NCBI GenBank assembly: GCA_004431415.1
Contig: QPMI01000496.1
Span: 62,001 to 126,000 of the forward strand
Direction of reading: 5' to 3'
Length of the DNA: 64,000 bases
Origin: Cyanophora paradoxa
Lineage: Eukaryota; Glaucocystophyceae; Cyanophorales; Cyanophoraceae
The translations under genes were made by a program, and so were the position numbers. Within the stretch, counting starts at the first letter, position 1. Every line of letters starts with the position of its first letter. Of this stretch, positions 22,668 through 34,384 are shown piece after piece. The notes under the pieces were generated by a model. That model saw only the letters and a list, made by a program, of their open reading frames with translations, did no database searches and was not told the origin of the DNA.

Positions 22668-23120
22668 TGCTGGGTCGGGCGTCGGTCGCTTGAACGAGGC
22701 TAAGAGTTGGAGCCCGAGATGGCCGGAAGCGAACGGTGCTGCTGCTGCAGCTGGCCAAGCTTTTACGACGTGCGCGACTGATGGCGCTGCTGGTCGGGTG
22801 GGAGGGCTTTAGATGCTCGGCCGTGCTTGGGGTGACGGTCTGTTGATTGCGAGCGGCACTGCGCATCGCGGCGCATGCGCCAGGCTCCACGTGGGTGACG
22901 CCGCGTCGGATCGGTGTCCGCTCGCCGACGGCTGCGAGGACGGCTGCAGGGGCGCATTTGCGGCTGCTAGAACCGCTCGAGGCGCGCGCAGGGGCCCGCG
23001 CTGACCGGCGACGTCCGCTCGCACGGTACCGAACGAGGGTACGCCGTCGCAGAACTGACCCCGGGTACACACGATCGGGCCGATGCTGGCGCGAGGCGGT
23101 TAGCGACGCGCGGGGTGACG
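22668..23120. promoter_or_regulatory. Divergent intergenic region, probable bidirectional promoter
   Basis: The 453 bases between the starts of the small membrane protein (-) and the beta-helix protein (+) must hold both promoters. I see no clear TATA box or other named element. A long minus-strand open frame crosses it but lacks any family signal and reads through the neighbouring intron. Confidence 0.35.
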
Positions 23121-26100
23121 ATGCCGCGCACGCTGGTTGTGGATGCATCCCCAGGCGCCGCCGCCGGCTCGCACCGCTCGCTCCGGGCCGCGCTGGACGC
23201 CGCGGAGGATGGCGACGAGATCCGAATGCGGCCGGGGCTATACCTCGACGACAAGACGATCAAGGTCACAAAGTGCGTCCGCATCATCGGCCAGGGCGTG
23301 AGGGACAAGCCAGTGCTTCAGCGAAGCGGAGCGGAGGGCTGCGTGCTCGCCCTCGCGGGCCTGCAGGGCGTCGTGTGCAACGTGGTCGTGCGGCCGTCTC
23401 CGGACGCGCGGCTCATCGGCGGCATACACCTCTGCGGCGGCGGCGAGTATACTATCGAGCAAGTTAGCGTTTCGGCCACGGACGGGGCCGAGGCCGTGCT
23501 CATTAGCAACCGTGCGCATTCCCGTCGCCCCGTGCTGCCGCCGCGGCCCGAGCTCCGCCGGCGGCAGGCGCGCGCGCGACGCTGCGGGGCTGCACGATCG
23601 GCCGCTGCCGCACGGGCGTGCTGGCGGAGCCCGAGAAGTGCGCCGTCGACGTGCGAGACTGCGAGATCGCCGGCGCCGTCGCCGACGGCATCCGCATCTG
23701 CTCCTCGTGCGCCACGCCCGGATCCGAATCCGCCGCGCGCCGCCGCCGCCGCCCGCCTCGAACCCGGGGCCGCCCCGCAGCTCGTTCGGGCGGATCAAGG
23801 ACAACGTGATCCACAACGTCCGTCGGCACGGCATCTTCTGGGCCCTCGCGACCTTCGGGCAGTGCGCGAACAACACCGTGTACCACTTCGGGGGCGAAGG
23901 CATCCGCAAGGAGCCGAAGCTCGGCGTCCAGCTCGCCGACAACCGGGTACCCGTTTGCCCTGGGGCTCGGGGGTATGCGGCATCGTCCCGATCGGCCGGG
24001 GTACAGGTGGACTCGCTGTTCCGGCCCTCGGGGCACGTGATCACGGTGGACGGGTCGGCGGCGCCGGGCGGGTACGACGTCGACGAGGAGGAGGAGGAGG
24101 AAGAAGAAGACGGAGAGGGCGAGGGGGAGGAAGAGGAGGGGGACGAGGAGGCGGAGGAGGAGGAGGCGGAGGCGGCGGCCCCCGCACCGAAGGCCAGGCC
24201 CCGCCTCGTGCGCACCCTCATGGCTGCCTCCGTGTTCATGCAAGGTACCCCCCGCCCTCCTCTAGTCCCCGTCGCTCCCGTTCCTCCCCCGTCTGCTCCG
24301 ATAACTGACGCGCCCCCCAGAGGGCGACGAGGTGGTCCTGGCGTCGGGCGAGCACCACGTACCCTCCCGCGTCTCGATCCCCGCCTGCGTTCGCATCCGG
24401 GGGCGAGCGCTTTCCCTGCCGCCCCTCACCGGCCCCGCCGTGCGGCGCCGCTCACTCGTCGGGCCCAGGCGGGGACCGGGCGCTGTCGTCCGGGGGGCCG
24501 GCCTCCTCCTCTCCGCACCCTGCGGCGAGCTCAAGGTGCGCGCGCGCGCGCGGCCCCCCCCGCGGCGCCGTGCCCTTGCCCTGGTAACGCCGGCGCAGGG
24601 GCTCGCCGTGTGCGCGGCGGGTGGGGACGCTCTCGTGGTCGACAAGTCGGCGAGGTGGACCCTCAGCGACGTCCACGCCTGCGCCCCCGCCGGCGCCGGC
24701 CTCAAGGTGCGGCCTGCGTCCTTTCTCTAGTTCTTCCTGTACCCCCCGATGTTGAGCGCCGGGGGTACAGGTCTCTGCCGGCGGCTCCGCGGCAGCGGTC
24801 GGCTGCCGCTTCGTCGGATGCCGCGCGGGCGCCGAGCTCGCCCCGGGCGTGCGCCCCTACCCCCCCGTGGCATCCCCCACGATCCGAATCTAACGCGTAC
24901 CCCCGCCCCGCTCAGGCCTGCCTCACGATGGCGTCCTGCGACGTGTACGGGTCCCAGGCTGCCGGCATCGAGGTGGTACCCCTCCCCGACGGGGGGTACG
25001 GCTCCTAACGGCCGGAGCCCCCTTCGCTCAGGTCTCGGAGGGCGCTTCGGCCTCTGCGGAGCGATGCCGGATCCACGACGGGGCCGGGCCGGCGCTGCTC
25101 GTCGTACCCCGGTGCGCCGCTACGATCTCGTACCCTCTCCTTCCTCCGCACGCCGGCAGCCGACGCGCCCCGCAGGCCCTTAGCCCCCGTAGCACCCTCT
25201 ACCCCCACCCCGCCCGCCCCCTCCGCCCAACTCGCCCTGCGCGCCGTCGACCTCTGGAACCTCCCCCCCCGCGCCCCCGTACCCGCCTCCGTACCACCCT
25301 CCTCCTACCGGATCCTCCCGTCCCCCCCACCGGGGTACAGGCACGCCGAGTCCATGCAGCTGCTGGCGCGCTACGTCTCGCTGGCCCTACCCCCCTCCCG
25401 GACCGCGGTAGCCCTCTCCCAGCGCCCGGCGACCTCGGCGGGCACCCGCTCCGTACCCCCCGCCCCTCTTGCCCCCGGCTCGAGGGCCGCTCCCGGCGCC
25501 GCCCCACAGGCCCCGTACCCCGCCCCTCCGCGTACCGCTCCGGCCCCCTCCGCCTCCGCCTCCGCCTCCGCGCCGCCCGTACCCCCGGCGCGCCCGGGGG
25601 CGCAGGTGCCGGCCAGCATTCCCGAGGAGGAGGCCGGGCCGCGGGTGCTGGTGGTGGGGGACTGCGGGGCGGCCCCCGGGGGCCTCGGCCCCTTCGCCAC
25701 CCTCGAGGCGGCCCTGCGGGAGGCCTCCGAGGGGGACGAGGTCCGCCTCCGCCCCGGCGTCTACGAGTACCCCGACGAGATCGAGGTCCGTACCCCCCCC
25801 TCTTTCTTCTTCGCTGCCCTCCGACGCTTCGTTCGCAGGTCGGCGAGGGGGTATCGATCGTGGGGGAGGAGGGCGGCGGGGGCGTGACCCTCCGGCGCGT
25901 CGGCTGCGGCGGCGCCGTGCTTTTCCTGAACTCCGAGGCGATTATTCCCGTACGCCCTCCGATTCGCGTGCCCCTGACGTGCCTTCGCAGGCCGGGGGTA
26001 CGCTGAGGAATCTTCGGGTGGCGGTGGCGGCGGGGGGAGTCGGGGGGATGGGCGTCGCGGGGGTAGTCGTCGGGGGAGGCGACTGGACCCTCGAGAACTG

Positions 26101-26643
26101 CGAGGCGAGCGTGCCCCTCGCACCTCTCCCGCCCCAAGAATCTAATCCGGTACCCCGCAGGTCAGCTGCAGCGGGGGGGACGCAGCCGTGCTCTTGAACG
26201 GGCCCGGTACCCCCTCGGCGACCCTGCGGCGCTGCCGGCTGCTCCGCTGCGGGAGGGGCGTCCACTGCGCCCCCGGCAGCCGCGCGCGGCTGATTCAGTG
26301 CGAGGTGCGTCGCTTCTTGCGGCCAACGCCCTGTCGAATTCGACGGTGCGCGTACCCCCGCAGGTCTCGCTCTGCGCGCTGGAGGGGGTGCTCGTCGAGT
26401 CGAAGGCGCGCGCGGGTACGTGCTTCCGATCCCGGCATGCGGCGCGCGCGGCCTTATCGGGGTTCTGGGCGGGCGGCAGAGCTGCGGTCCTGCACGATCA
26501 GCGATGTGGCAGGGGCCGGGCTGTGCGTGGCGGCGGGCGGCCACTGCGCCGCCGCCCTCGGCGGGTCGGCGCGCGACGCGACATCCCTCGCGCGCTGCGG
26601 GCGGGGGGAGGTGGAGGGGGCGCTGGCCCCCCTCCCCGCGTAG
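23121..26643 (+). CDS. Right-handed parallel beta-helix repeat protein
   Basis: A protein of roughly 850-1000 residues built from beta-helix modules like those of FBXO11/NosD-type proteins. Three module openings share a pattern: LRAALDAAEDGDEIRMRPGL (about 23190), EGDEVVLASGEHHVPSRVSI (about 24320) and LEAALREASEGDEVRLRPGV (about 25700). Each is followed by short turns such as LRGCTIGRCRTGVLAEPE, DNVIHNVRRHGIFWALATF, LTMASCDVYGSQAAGIEVV and LRRCRLLRCGRGVHCAPGS. A run of about 40 mostly Glu/Asp residues (from about 24085) separates modules 1 and 2, and a Pro/Ala-rich linker (about 25400-25620) precedes module 3. The start is the ATG at 23121; the stop is at 26643. No F-box or signal peptide is visible. 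It probably binds protein or glycan ligands, but no catalytic residues stand out. Introns carry GTACCCC donors and GGGGTACAG acceptors. Confidence 0.72.
24739..24770 (+). other. Intronic GTACCCCC/GGGGGTAC hairpin ending at the 3' splice site
   Basis: GTACCCCCC is followed 14-15 bases later by GGGGGTACAG, whose AG is the apparent acceptor before the exon for VSAGGSAAAVGC. The two arms are perfectly complementary over eight bases and would put the 3' splice site at the base of a stem-loop. Confidence 0.6.
24976..24999 (+). other. GTACCCC/GGGGTAC hairpin at a 5' splice site
   Basis: The apparent donor after IEVV begins GTACCCC and is followed within 10 bases by GGGGGGTAC. This could fold into a tight hairpin occluding the 5' splice site, the mirror of the hairpin at 24739-24770. 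Confidence 0.5.
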
Positions 26644-27632
26644 CTCCAGGCCCCCCGCTTTCTTCTTGAAGTGCGCTGAAGCCTTTTGGCTTGGAGCCAG
26701 CCTGCCAGCACCGTGAATGTGCGCTCGTGCGCGTTAGTGGACGCAGCTTGTGCGTATCGCTAGCCTACGCCGCATGCGCGCATGCAGCGCGCGCTGCGCG
26801 CGCGGCCGATGCGCGGGCGTGCGTTGGTTCCTTAGACAAGCAAGAGATAAGGCTGCCGCTGTACCCCCAGCGACCAGCGGACCAGTGGAGATCGATTGCT
26901 AACGTCACGCAATTCCATGCAGGCTGGATATCGATGCCAGCAGAGACTCCCGGGAATTGCAACTTCAAATCGAAAGCTTGCAAGTTGATCATCGCACCAG
27001 CTAGCGCGCTTCTTGAGCCTGGCAAATTGCGAAGGATCGGAGCAAGCTCGAGGATCGGACGCCGCTCACGGCGCCCATGCTCAGCTCGCGGGCGGGCTCG
27101 TCGCCGCCAAGCCTGCAAAACAGCCTGAGAAGTGCTGCAGCAGCTGTCAGCGCCGACTAGTACCGGGTCTGCTTGACTCGGCGGAAGAACGGTGCGCGCC
27201 ATGACGCGCGCGTACGCGTTCAGAGCATTCCTGCCCAGCGTTTCTTGCTTTGAGCGTCGCGTTGCAGATAGGCGCTGAAGAAGAGCGCGTCGGCCTTCCC
27301 TCGGAACGAGGAGATATATCGATGGCGTGTACCTCAAAGGGCGCCACTACCGGGGCGCTCCCATTCCTGTGGAAAGGCGCAATGGAGGGCGATGATCTTG
27401 AAACAGCGTCCGAGAAGCGCCGGGCGCAAACCCGCTCCCCGGCGAATGATCAGAGCGCGAGCGATCAGAGCCTCGACCGAACGGGGGCGCAGTTGACTTT
27501 CTGGCTCTCGTTCAGCGATCCTGAAGATGAAGAAGCGTACCAGCAAGGCTGGTGAGCTCTCCAGCCGATTCTCGCGCGAGATCAAATGCGGCGACTCTAA
27601 CTTGCTGGCGCGCGCTTCGCGCGCTCAGGGTC
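26644..27632. other. Intergenic region upstream of the histidine kinase
   Basis: About 1 kb between two plus-strand genes. It includes a GCATGC/GCGCGC alternating stretch near 26770-26820. The long minus-strand frame (26765-27337) and the plus-strand frames show no family motif. It should contain the kinase promoter. No gene is called. Confidence 0.45.
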
Positions 27633-30600
27633 ATGAGCTCCAGGCGAAAGTTCCACACATTCTGCGTCGCGGCGATGGCCATACACTACCTCCGCCTCGC
27701 TGTGATGGTTTACCAAGGCGCCAGCAACGGGCTCATCTACTCGGGGGTCCTGCTGTGCGCCCGCGTACGCGCCGGCGCCGCGCTCCTCTCGCCCCGCTCA
27801 TGCAGCGCGCGCTGCAGCGTGACGATTGCGACGGGAGGCTGGTTCACTTCCGGCATGCGCGCGATCACGGAGGGCCCTCCCACTCGCTGGATGATCTACA
27901 AGTGCGCAAATCCAGTCTCTCTGCTCCGCAGCAGCGCCTCCCCGCTCAGACGCGGTCGCAGCTACGTCATCCTCCTCCTCGTGTACACGGCGGACGCGGT
28001 GCAGTTCGTGGTGGACGGGCTCGACGGCGGCGGCTCCAGCGGCGGCACCGTCGGCAACCTGCGGTGCGTGCGCGCCGGCGAACGCGCATTCTCGCGCCGA
28101 GCTCGAGATTCGATGGGGGGCACGCGCAGGTTCTTCCCGATCATGATCATCCTGCCGTGCATCACGATGGGGACGCCCTGGCACCACTCGGCCGCCTCCG
28201 GATGCTCCTTCACAGTCGCCTTCGCGCTCTGCCACCGCCTCGGCCTCTTCCCCCGCATCGCCCTCTCCTCCGACGGCGCGCCCGCCCCCGCAGGATTCGA
28301 TCCCTCGGATATCGATTTGCGATTTGACCCGAATTCGATCCCCGCGCGCAGACATGGCGACCATGGCCGCGTACCTCGGGTTCGGCACCGTGGTGGCCCA
28401 CTTCCACGAGGCGCGCATCCGGCAGGCGAGCTGTACCCCTTCCCCCTTCCCCTTCGCCCCGCCCCCTGCCGGCTTTCGCCCTTCCGCCCCGTTGAGCTCT
28501 GGCTGGGTACAGGCGTGGATGCTCACGCGGCGGCTCCGTCAGGCTAAGGGTGCGTGCGGCCCGGCGCCGCTTTCTTGCCATTGAACCTACCCCCCGCCTC
28601 CCTTTGGTCCCGCGCACCCCGACCTGCGGCCGCCCCCGCAGACGCCGCGGACGCAGGCGTCCGAGCCAAGTCGGTGCGCCCCTCCCCGCGCCGCGCCGCG
28701 CCGCGCCCGCGCCGCCCCGCCGGCCGCCGAGCGCCCCCGCAGCTCTTCCTCTCGAACACGAACCACGAGCTTCGGACGCCGCTGCACGGGATCATCGGGA
28801 TGACGGACCTCCTGATGGAGACGCCGCTCAGCGGGCAGCAGCTCGAGTACCTCCAGGCCCGCCCGCCCGCCGGCTCCGAGGCTCCCGCCCCCGCGGGAGA
28901 GCTGACGGGCGGGGCGGGGCGGGCGGCAGACTGTGCGGCGCTGCTCGGAGAGCCTCCTCGCCATGGTCTGCGGTGCGCGGCGCCCTGCGCAAAGCCACGC
29001 AAAGCCCACTAACAAAGCAACGGGCCTCGCCCTCGCGCCCTCGGCAGACATCCTGGACCTGGAGAAGGCGGAGGCGGGGCAGCTCGAGCTGGAGCGCCGC
29101 CCCTTCCTCCTCCGCGACGCCCTCGAGGCCGTGCGCCCTACCCCCGCCCGCCCTGGGACAAGGCGGCCGCCCACGCCCCGCGCGGACATCAGGTGACGGA
29201 CATTGTGTTCGTGGGGGCCCAGCGCGCCGGCGTCGACATCGCCTCCCTCGGCGCGCCCCCCCGCCCTCCCGCCCTACCTCCCCCCCCAACGCCCGCCTGA
29301 CGCGTGCTCTCCCCGGGGTGCAGTGGAGGGCGGGCTGGCGTCGCGGCGCGTGGTGGGCGACGTGACGCGCTTCCGCCAGGTCCTCCTCAACCTCGCCTCC
29401 AACGTCCGCCCCCGCCTCGCGCCGGAGGGAGGGGCCGCGCGCAGCTAGCTAGATGTTGGCGGGGACCCGGATGCCGCCGGCCCGTCTTCGGCGGCGCTAG
29501 ACGGCGGCGGGGCCGGCGGGGGCGGGGGCGGGGGTGCGTGACTCGGGCGGGGCTGGCGCAGGCGGTGAAGTTCTCGTCGCGGGGGGCGGGCGGGGAGGCG
29601 GGCCGCCCCGCCCCCGCCCCCGGGCACGTCCTCATCCGCGCCGAGGTCCGAACGGAGCTCCCAGCCCTCCTGGAGGGCGCCTGGAGAGCCCCCCCTCGCA
29701 CCGCATCCTTTTCCCGACGCTCCGGATGCAGGCGGCGGACCCTCCGCCCGGGGATCCCCGCACCTGGGTGCGCGTCTCCGTCAAGGACGACGGGATCGGT
29801 ACCCCCCCGCCTCTTCCCCCCCGGAGCCTTGCCTGCCCCCGCCCCCGCCTTGACGAACGCTCGCCTTTCCCCCTCTAAGGTATCCCAGCCGACCGCATGG
29901 GGTACACTCTCCCCTCCACTCCTCCTGTACCCCCTCCTCCCTGACCCCGTACCCCAGGCAGCTCTTCCGCCCCTTCTCGCAGCTGGACTCGACGCACACG
30001 CGCAAGTACGGTGCGCTGCCGTTGTTAGCTTCTCGCGCCCCTCCCCTCTGCTCCGCGCCCCTCACGCCCCCGTTTAGGGGGTACGGGCCTCGGGCTGGCG
30101 CTCGCGAAAACCATCATCGAGCGGATGGGCGGGTCGATCGCCGTCTCGTCCACCCCCGGCGAGGCGCGCTCGGCCACCGGGCTCGACCTGGGGCCTCATC
30201 CGATCCGCCTGATCTGATCTGATCGGCAGGGTGCCCTCTTCACCGCGACGCTGCCGTTCGAAGCCTGCGAAGCGGAGTCTGCCGCGGACGCGCAGCCTCA
30301 TCCACCGCAGCTCTCCTCCCGCGCCGCGCCGCCCCATTGCCGCCGGCCCTCGCCCCTCCCGCCGCCAACCCTCGCGGCCCCGGCCCCGGCCCACGCGGCG
30401 GCCGTGCGGGTGCGCCTGTGGCGCTCCAGCACTCTGCGGGCCCTCGAGGAGACCCTCCCAAGCCTGGTCCGCCCCTCCACCCCAGCGGAACCCGTCACCG
30501 GTCCCTCCGCTCAGACCGCTCTGAGCTTCGTTCGCAGCGCTACGCCCCGCTGGACCCCGCCGCCCTCGACCGCTTCCCTCAGGTGAGCCCTCTGACATCG

Positions 30601-32247
30601 ACGCCCCGCCCCCGCCTGATTCTAATCCCTCTCAGGCGGTCCTCGTGACCGACTGCCCCGAGGAAGCGGTCGCGGCGCGCGCCTCCCGGCCCCCGCGCCC
30701 CGTCGTCGAGCTGGGTCCGCACCCGTACCCCGCATCGCCCCTCGCCCCCCCGGCAACTCACTCGCTCCCCCATCGCAGTGACGCCCGGCCGGAGCGTGGA
30801 GGAGGGGGGTAGGATCCCCGGGCGGCTGCTCCTCCCCGTCAAGGCGCGCTCGCATCGGCTCAGATCTGATCCGATCCGATCTGATCTGACGGGCGGCGCA
30901 GCTCGAGGCGCTGCGGCGGGCGCTGGAGGAGGCGGCGGGGGCGGCCCTCGCGCCCCCCTCCTCCTCCCCGCCCTCCTCCTCCTCCCCCGCCTCGGCCTCG
31001 TCCCCCTCGTCCCCGCCGCCGCCGCCGCCGGCGCCGCTGCGGGCCGTGCGGGGCCGCCACCGCGCCCTCATTGCCGAGGTCAGGTCCCCCCGCCTTCCGT
31101 CCCGGGCCCTGGGCACCCAGAGAGGGAGAGGGAGGGGGAGGGATACGGGGGAGCGCGCGCAGGACTAGCTGGCGCTGGGCATCGGGCTCCTCCCCCGGGC
31201 TCCAACCCCCTCATCCCCCCCCGCAGGACAACGAGGTGAACGCGCGGGTGCTCTCGCGGATCCTGGGGCGCCTCGGCTTCGAGCTCGCCGTCGTCGAGAA
31301 CGGCCAGGAGGCCGTCGACGCCGCCCGCTCGTGCGCCCGCGCCCCCCACGAGCCGCCCCCACCGCTCACGGGCACGGGCGCGCGCGCAGGGGCCGGTTCG
31401 ACGTGGTGGTGACGGACATCAGCATGCCCGTCAAGTCCGGCCTCGAGGCCTGCCGCGACCTCCGCGCCCTCCAGGTGCCCCCAGCTGCTGCTGCTGCCTC
31501 GCCCGCCCCCACGGCTCGCTTTCGTCTCGACGCCTAGACCGGCTAAGTCGCTCGAGATCAAGTGTCGTTCTCTGGACCTAGATTCATTTGTCGCGCGTGC
31601 AGGCGGCCGGAGAGGCACCCCCCTCGCTGATCATCATCGGCTGCTCCGCCAACGCCACGGTACCCCCCGCGGCCCTCCTAATCTATTTCCGGACCTCATG
31701 GTCTCGCCTATGCTCGCAGAAGGAGGACCGGGAGAGGGGTATGGCGGCGGGGATGGACGGGTACCTCCAGAAGCCGTGCCGCCTGCCCCAGATCGAGGCA
31801 GCCCTCCTCGAGGCCCGTACCCCCCTCCCGCCCAATCAAATTTGAGTCGTAAAGCGCTTTTCAAACTTTTGAATTCAGGTGGGGGCACTGGAGAGGGCCC
31901 CTGGGTTGCCGCCCGCGCCCGACTCGCCGAGAACGTCGACGGTGAGATTCGAACCCGGGGTCGCGCGCGCCCGCGCCTTTGACTCGCGCCTCCGGCTCTG
32001 ACGTTTGCCCCGGCGCCGAGCGCAGTCCCCGGAGAGCAGCGGCAGTCTGGGTGGCGGACCGGGGGCCGGGGCGTCCCCGGGGTCTGGCAGCCCCAAGCCC
32101 CGCCCGGAGGGCGGCGGCGCGAGCCCGAGCCCGCCGCCCGTCGGATCCGGCGGCCCCCCCGAGATCCCGCGACCAACCTTCCGCAGGCGCCGCTCGATCC
32201 CAGCCGCGGACGCGGCCGCCCCGTCGACGTCGTTCTTCCCCCGGTAG
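27633..32247 (+). CDS. Membrane hybrid histidine kinase with receiver domain
   Basis: A sensor kinase that should autophosphorylate on His and pass phosphate to its own Asp. The start ATG is at 27633. N-terminal exons encode hydrophobic segments ([68 protein letters not shown]), a multi-span membrane domain. HisKA follows with [20 protein letters not shown] (about 28755). The ATPase has an N box LLNLASN/AVKFSS (29385-29575), G1 VKDDGIG (about 29785), F box [17 protein letters not shown] (about 29965) and G2 GTGLGLALA (about 30080). After a proline-rich linker the receiver has [14 protein letters not shown] (about 31228), the phosphoacceptor VVTDISMP (about 31405) and Lys in LQKP (about 31770). 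The tail is Pro/Ser/Arg-rich, with its stop at 32247. No separate HPt gene is visible, and the ligand is unknown. About 25 exons. Confidence 0.93.
30200..30227 (+). repeat. GATCTGAT intronic micro-repeat, copy 1
   Basis: Degenerate tandem GATCYGATY units lie in a histidine-kinase intron just before a 3' splice site. The same word recurs at 30861-30890 and in the ABCG gene at 36167-36198. Confidence 0.6.
30861..30890 (+). repeat. GATCTGAT intronic micro-repeat, copy 2
   Basis: A second tract of tandem GATCTGATCC-type units in the same gene, again directly upstream of an exon ([14 protein letters not shown]). Confidence 0.6.
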
Positions 32248-33332
32248 AGCAGCAGCGGCAAATGCCGTCCTGATCACGATCGACTACGGATTTTCCTTCC
32301 CGGACGCCTGTTTCGTTTAATCTAGGCTAGTCTCGAATTTATGCCTTTCGATTCTGTTTTGGCGCCTAGGCCTCGGGACTCAGCTCCCATTCCATTTTGG
32401 GTTCGAACTTGGGAATGCTATAGCTAGTAACTGCACTTGTGTGCATGTGTTTCTGGACTGCTCATTAGATCTGCAGCATTTCATGAACAAATTTGAGTGG
32501 GCGCCGCAGCTGAGCCTGCGTTCGCGTCATTTCATGATCATGAACAGTTTTGAGTGGGGGATTGCTTCGAACTCCGTCTGCGTCTGATTTCAATTTTGGG
32601 TTTTCTCATTAGATTTCTAGCTAGACGTCTAGATCTGGGTAGTAGTAGTAGTAGTGTGTACATGTAACATCTAAGCCGGCGCCTGCCAGTTGGCAATGCG
32701 CATGCGGTCTATTAGGAGGAGCTCGAGGAGGCCGAAATCCCTCCCGCCGGGCCCTCGTGGGGGCCGCTCCGAGGCTCGCCTCAAATTCAATATTGCAAGG
32801 CCCCTTAAGCTTGGCTTCGAGCACGCGGCCAGCGCGGCATGCGCAGCAGTCAAGCGGGCACATACGTACAGTCAAATTACAGACAGCCAGAAATGCAGCA
32901 GATACGTACAGCCGCTGAGCAGATGAATCACTCTCGTCTACTATCCACTAAGTCGACGTCAGAGCTGCAGCTATTCTATTCAATTATAATTAGCTACAGG
33001 GCGAACATCAAACGGACTCGAGTTCGATGACTACAGCTATCACATGTGCTAAGATACCGATAAGATCGAGCGGGAATATGCAAACCAAACTAAAGTACGA
33101 CCGAAAAAGAGAGTACACGTCTGCACACAAGGCTTTGAAAAGGCGCTGCTCGGAGGCTCCTCTCACTAATAGACACCCAAGCAGTGGACGCCATCCTCTT
33201 CTCGCAGAATTGAAAACGAAAACCCCGCCCGAAGCAAAGAGACAAAGCGTATCTACAGAATCGCAAGTGAGGTACCGGTGTTGTACAGGGCCGCACGACG
33301 CGCGCGACGCCGCGCCGGCCGGGGCCGGGAGA
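32248..33332. other. Intergenic region between convergent genes
   Basis: About 1.1 kb of AT-richer DNA downstream of the histidine kinase (+) and of the tiny minus-strand gene. It contains a GTA repeat (32639-32656) and several TTTGAGTGGG words. No exon-like segments with motifs are seen. Confidence 0.5.
32639..32656. repeat. GTA/TAG trinucleotide repeat
   Basis: About six GTA units in intergenic AT-rich DNA. It is a simple microsatellite. Confidence 0.8.
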
Positions 33333-33706
33333 TCAGAAGTCCATCAGGACCTGTTGGCGGGGCGGGCGATCAGTGGCGGGGAGAGACGAGAGAGCGTGCG
33401 CTGAGAAGAAGAGGCGGTGGCCCCGAGGTGTTCCCTAGGCGGCGAGCGCGCGGGGCTCACCAGGACCTCCCACGAAGCGGCGGCGAGGCCGCCAGCGACC
33501 ACGCGACGCTTCTGCCGCCCGACGGCCGGCTGCCAGTGCTTTACGGTCGCTTGGATGGGCGCCTTCTTGTCGGCTGGCCGGGTCATGCCCGGCGCCGTCG
33601 GCACGTGCTTCGGCCGGGTTGCGGCCGCTGGCTGGGCCGGCCGGGCCGACGCGTGCGAATGGGCGCAGCGGTAGGGAAGGAGCGCCGTGCTCGGAATTGG
33701 AGGCAT
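33333..33706 (-). CDS. Tiny two-exon gene, uncharacterised basic protein
   Basis: Exon 1, from ATG 33706, encodes about 80 residues (MPPIPSTALLPYRCAHSHAS, then DKKAPIQATVKHWQPAVGR and QKRRVVAGGLAAASWEVL). A GTGAGC donor follows EVL. The acceptor CCAACAG leads to VLMDF*, with the stop at 33333. The product would be about 87 residues, basic, and Ala/Pro/Ser/Thr-rich at its N-terminus, which could be an organelle-targeting peptide. I do not recognise it. The clean canonical junction and the non-repetitive C-terminal half are the reasons to call it. It could still be a chance frame in GC-rich DNA. Confidence 0.35.
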
Positions 33707-34384
33707 GTTGTCGGCGACCTGACGGGAAGTGACGGACGCCCCAGTTAGCGGATCTCAGTTCAAAGCCTTATCCCACCGAGTTGCGTACGCACCACGTCAA
33801 CTAAACTGTATGATAGGTGTGCTTGCGCTGTTCTGTCGCCGGATCGGCGGATCGGCAGGGTTGCCTGCGCTTACTCATGTCACTGCGCGCGAAGACCAAA
33901 GATGGACCCGGCGCGCATGGCAGGGGCACGTACGATAGCGTACGAGGTTGAAGGTGCTCGTAGCTTGATTGGCAGGGGCGTATGCGCGCCGGGAAACGCT
34001 GTTCGGAAATCGGAGAAGTTTAGGGGGGAAGGCCGGGATGGGGGGTAGAGGCTTCGACTCCGTCAACTCCGGCAACAGCGCCCCGCTCGATCTCAGTAGC
34101 CCCTTAACTTCAGAGGAAGCGCCGCGCGATACGGAGGCGCCGCGCGGGACGTGACGTGAGCTGCAGCATGGCGCCGCATGTCGTCGAGATGAGCGACGGC
34201 GGCAGCGCCGCGGCACCCGCGGCGCTGCACGCTTCGCCGGACTTCGGTGCGCTGCCGCGCGGCCGAAGGGGCTTAATAGCTTCGCAAGCTCGACCCAAGA
34301 TCCGCCCATTTCCAAGACGTCTCGCGTGCAGATGCGGAGGGCGGCGCCGTGATCGTCAAGGTAGTCGAATCCCATCTCGCATCC
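33707..34384. promoter_or_regulatory. Divergent region upstream of the ABCG gene, possible 5' exon
   Basis: About 680 bases separate the tiny minus-strand gene from the ABCG start chosen here. It should hold both promoters. A plus-strand frame from ATG 34168 (MAPHVVEMSDGGSAAAPAAL) and an apparent acceptor CGTGCAG at about 34336 suggest the transporter could begin here with an extra exon. Confidence 0.35.

Noticed and set aside
22453-23148. 231-residue minus-strand frame across the divergent promoter region
   Set aside because: Ser/Arg-rich shadow that reads through the intron and exon of the small membrane protein in another frame.
26765-27337. 190-residue minus-strand frame upstream of the histidine kinase
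   Set aside because: No motif, no exon-like borders, and it ends in a low-complexity Ala/Arg/His stretch from a GCGCGC tract.
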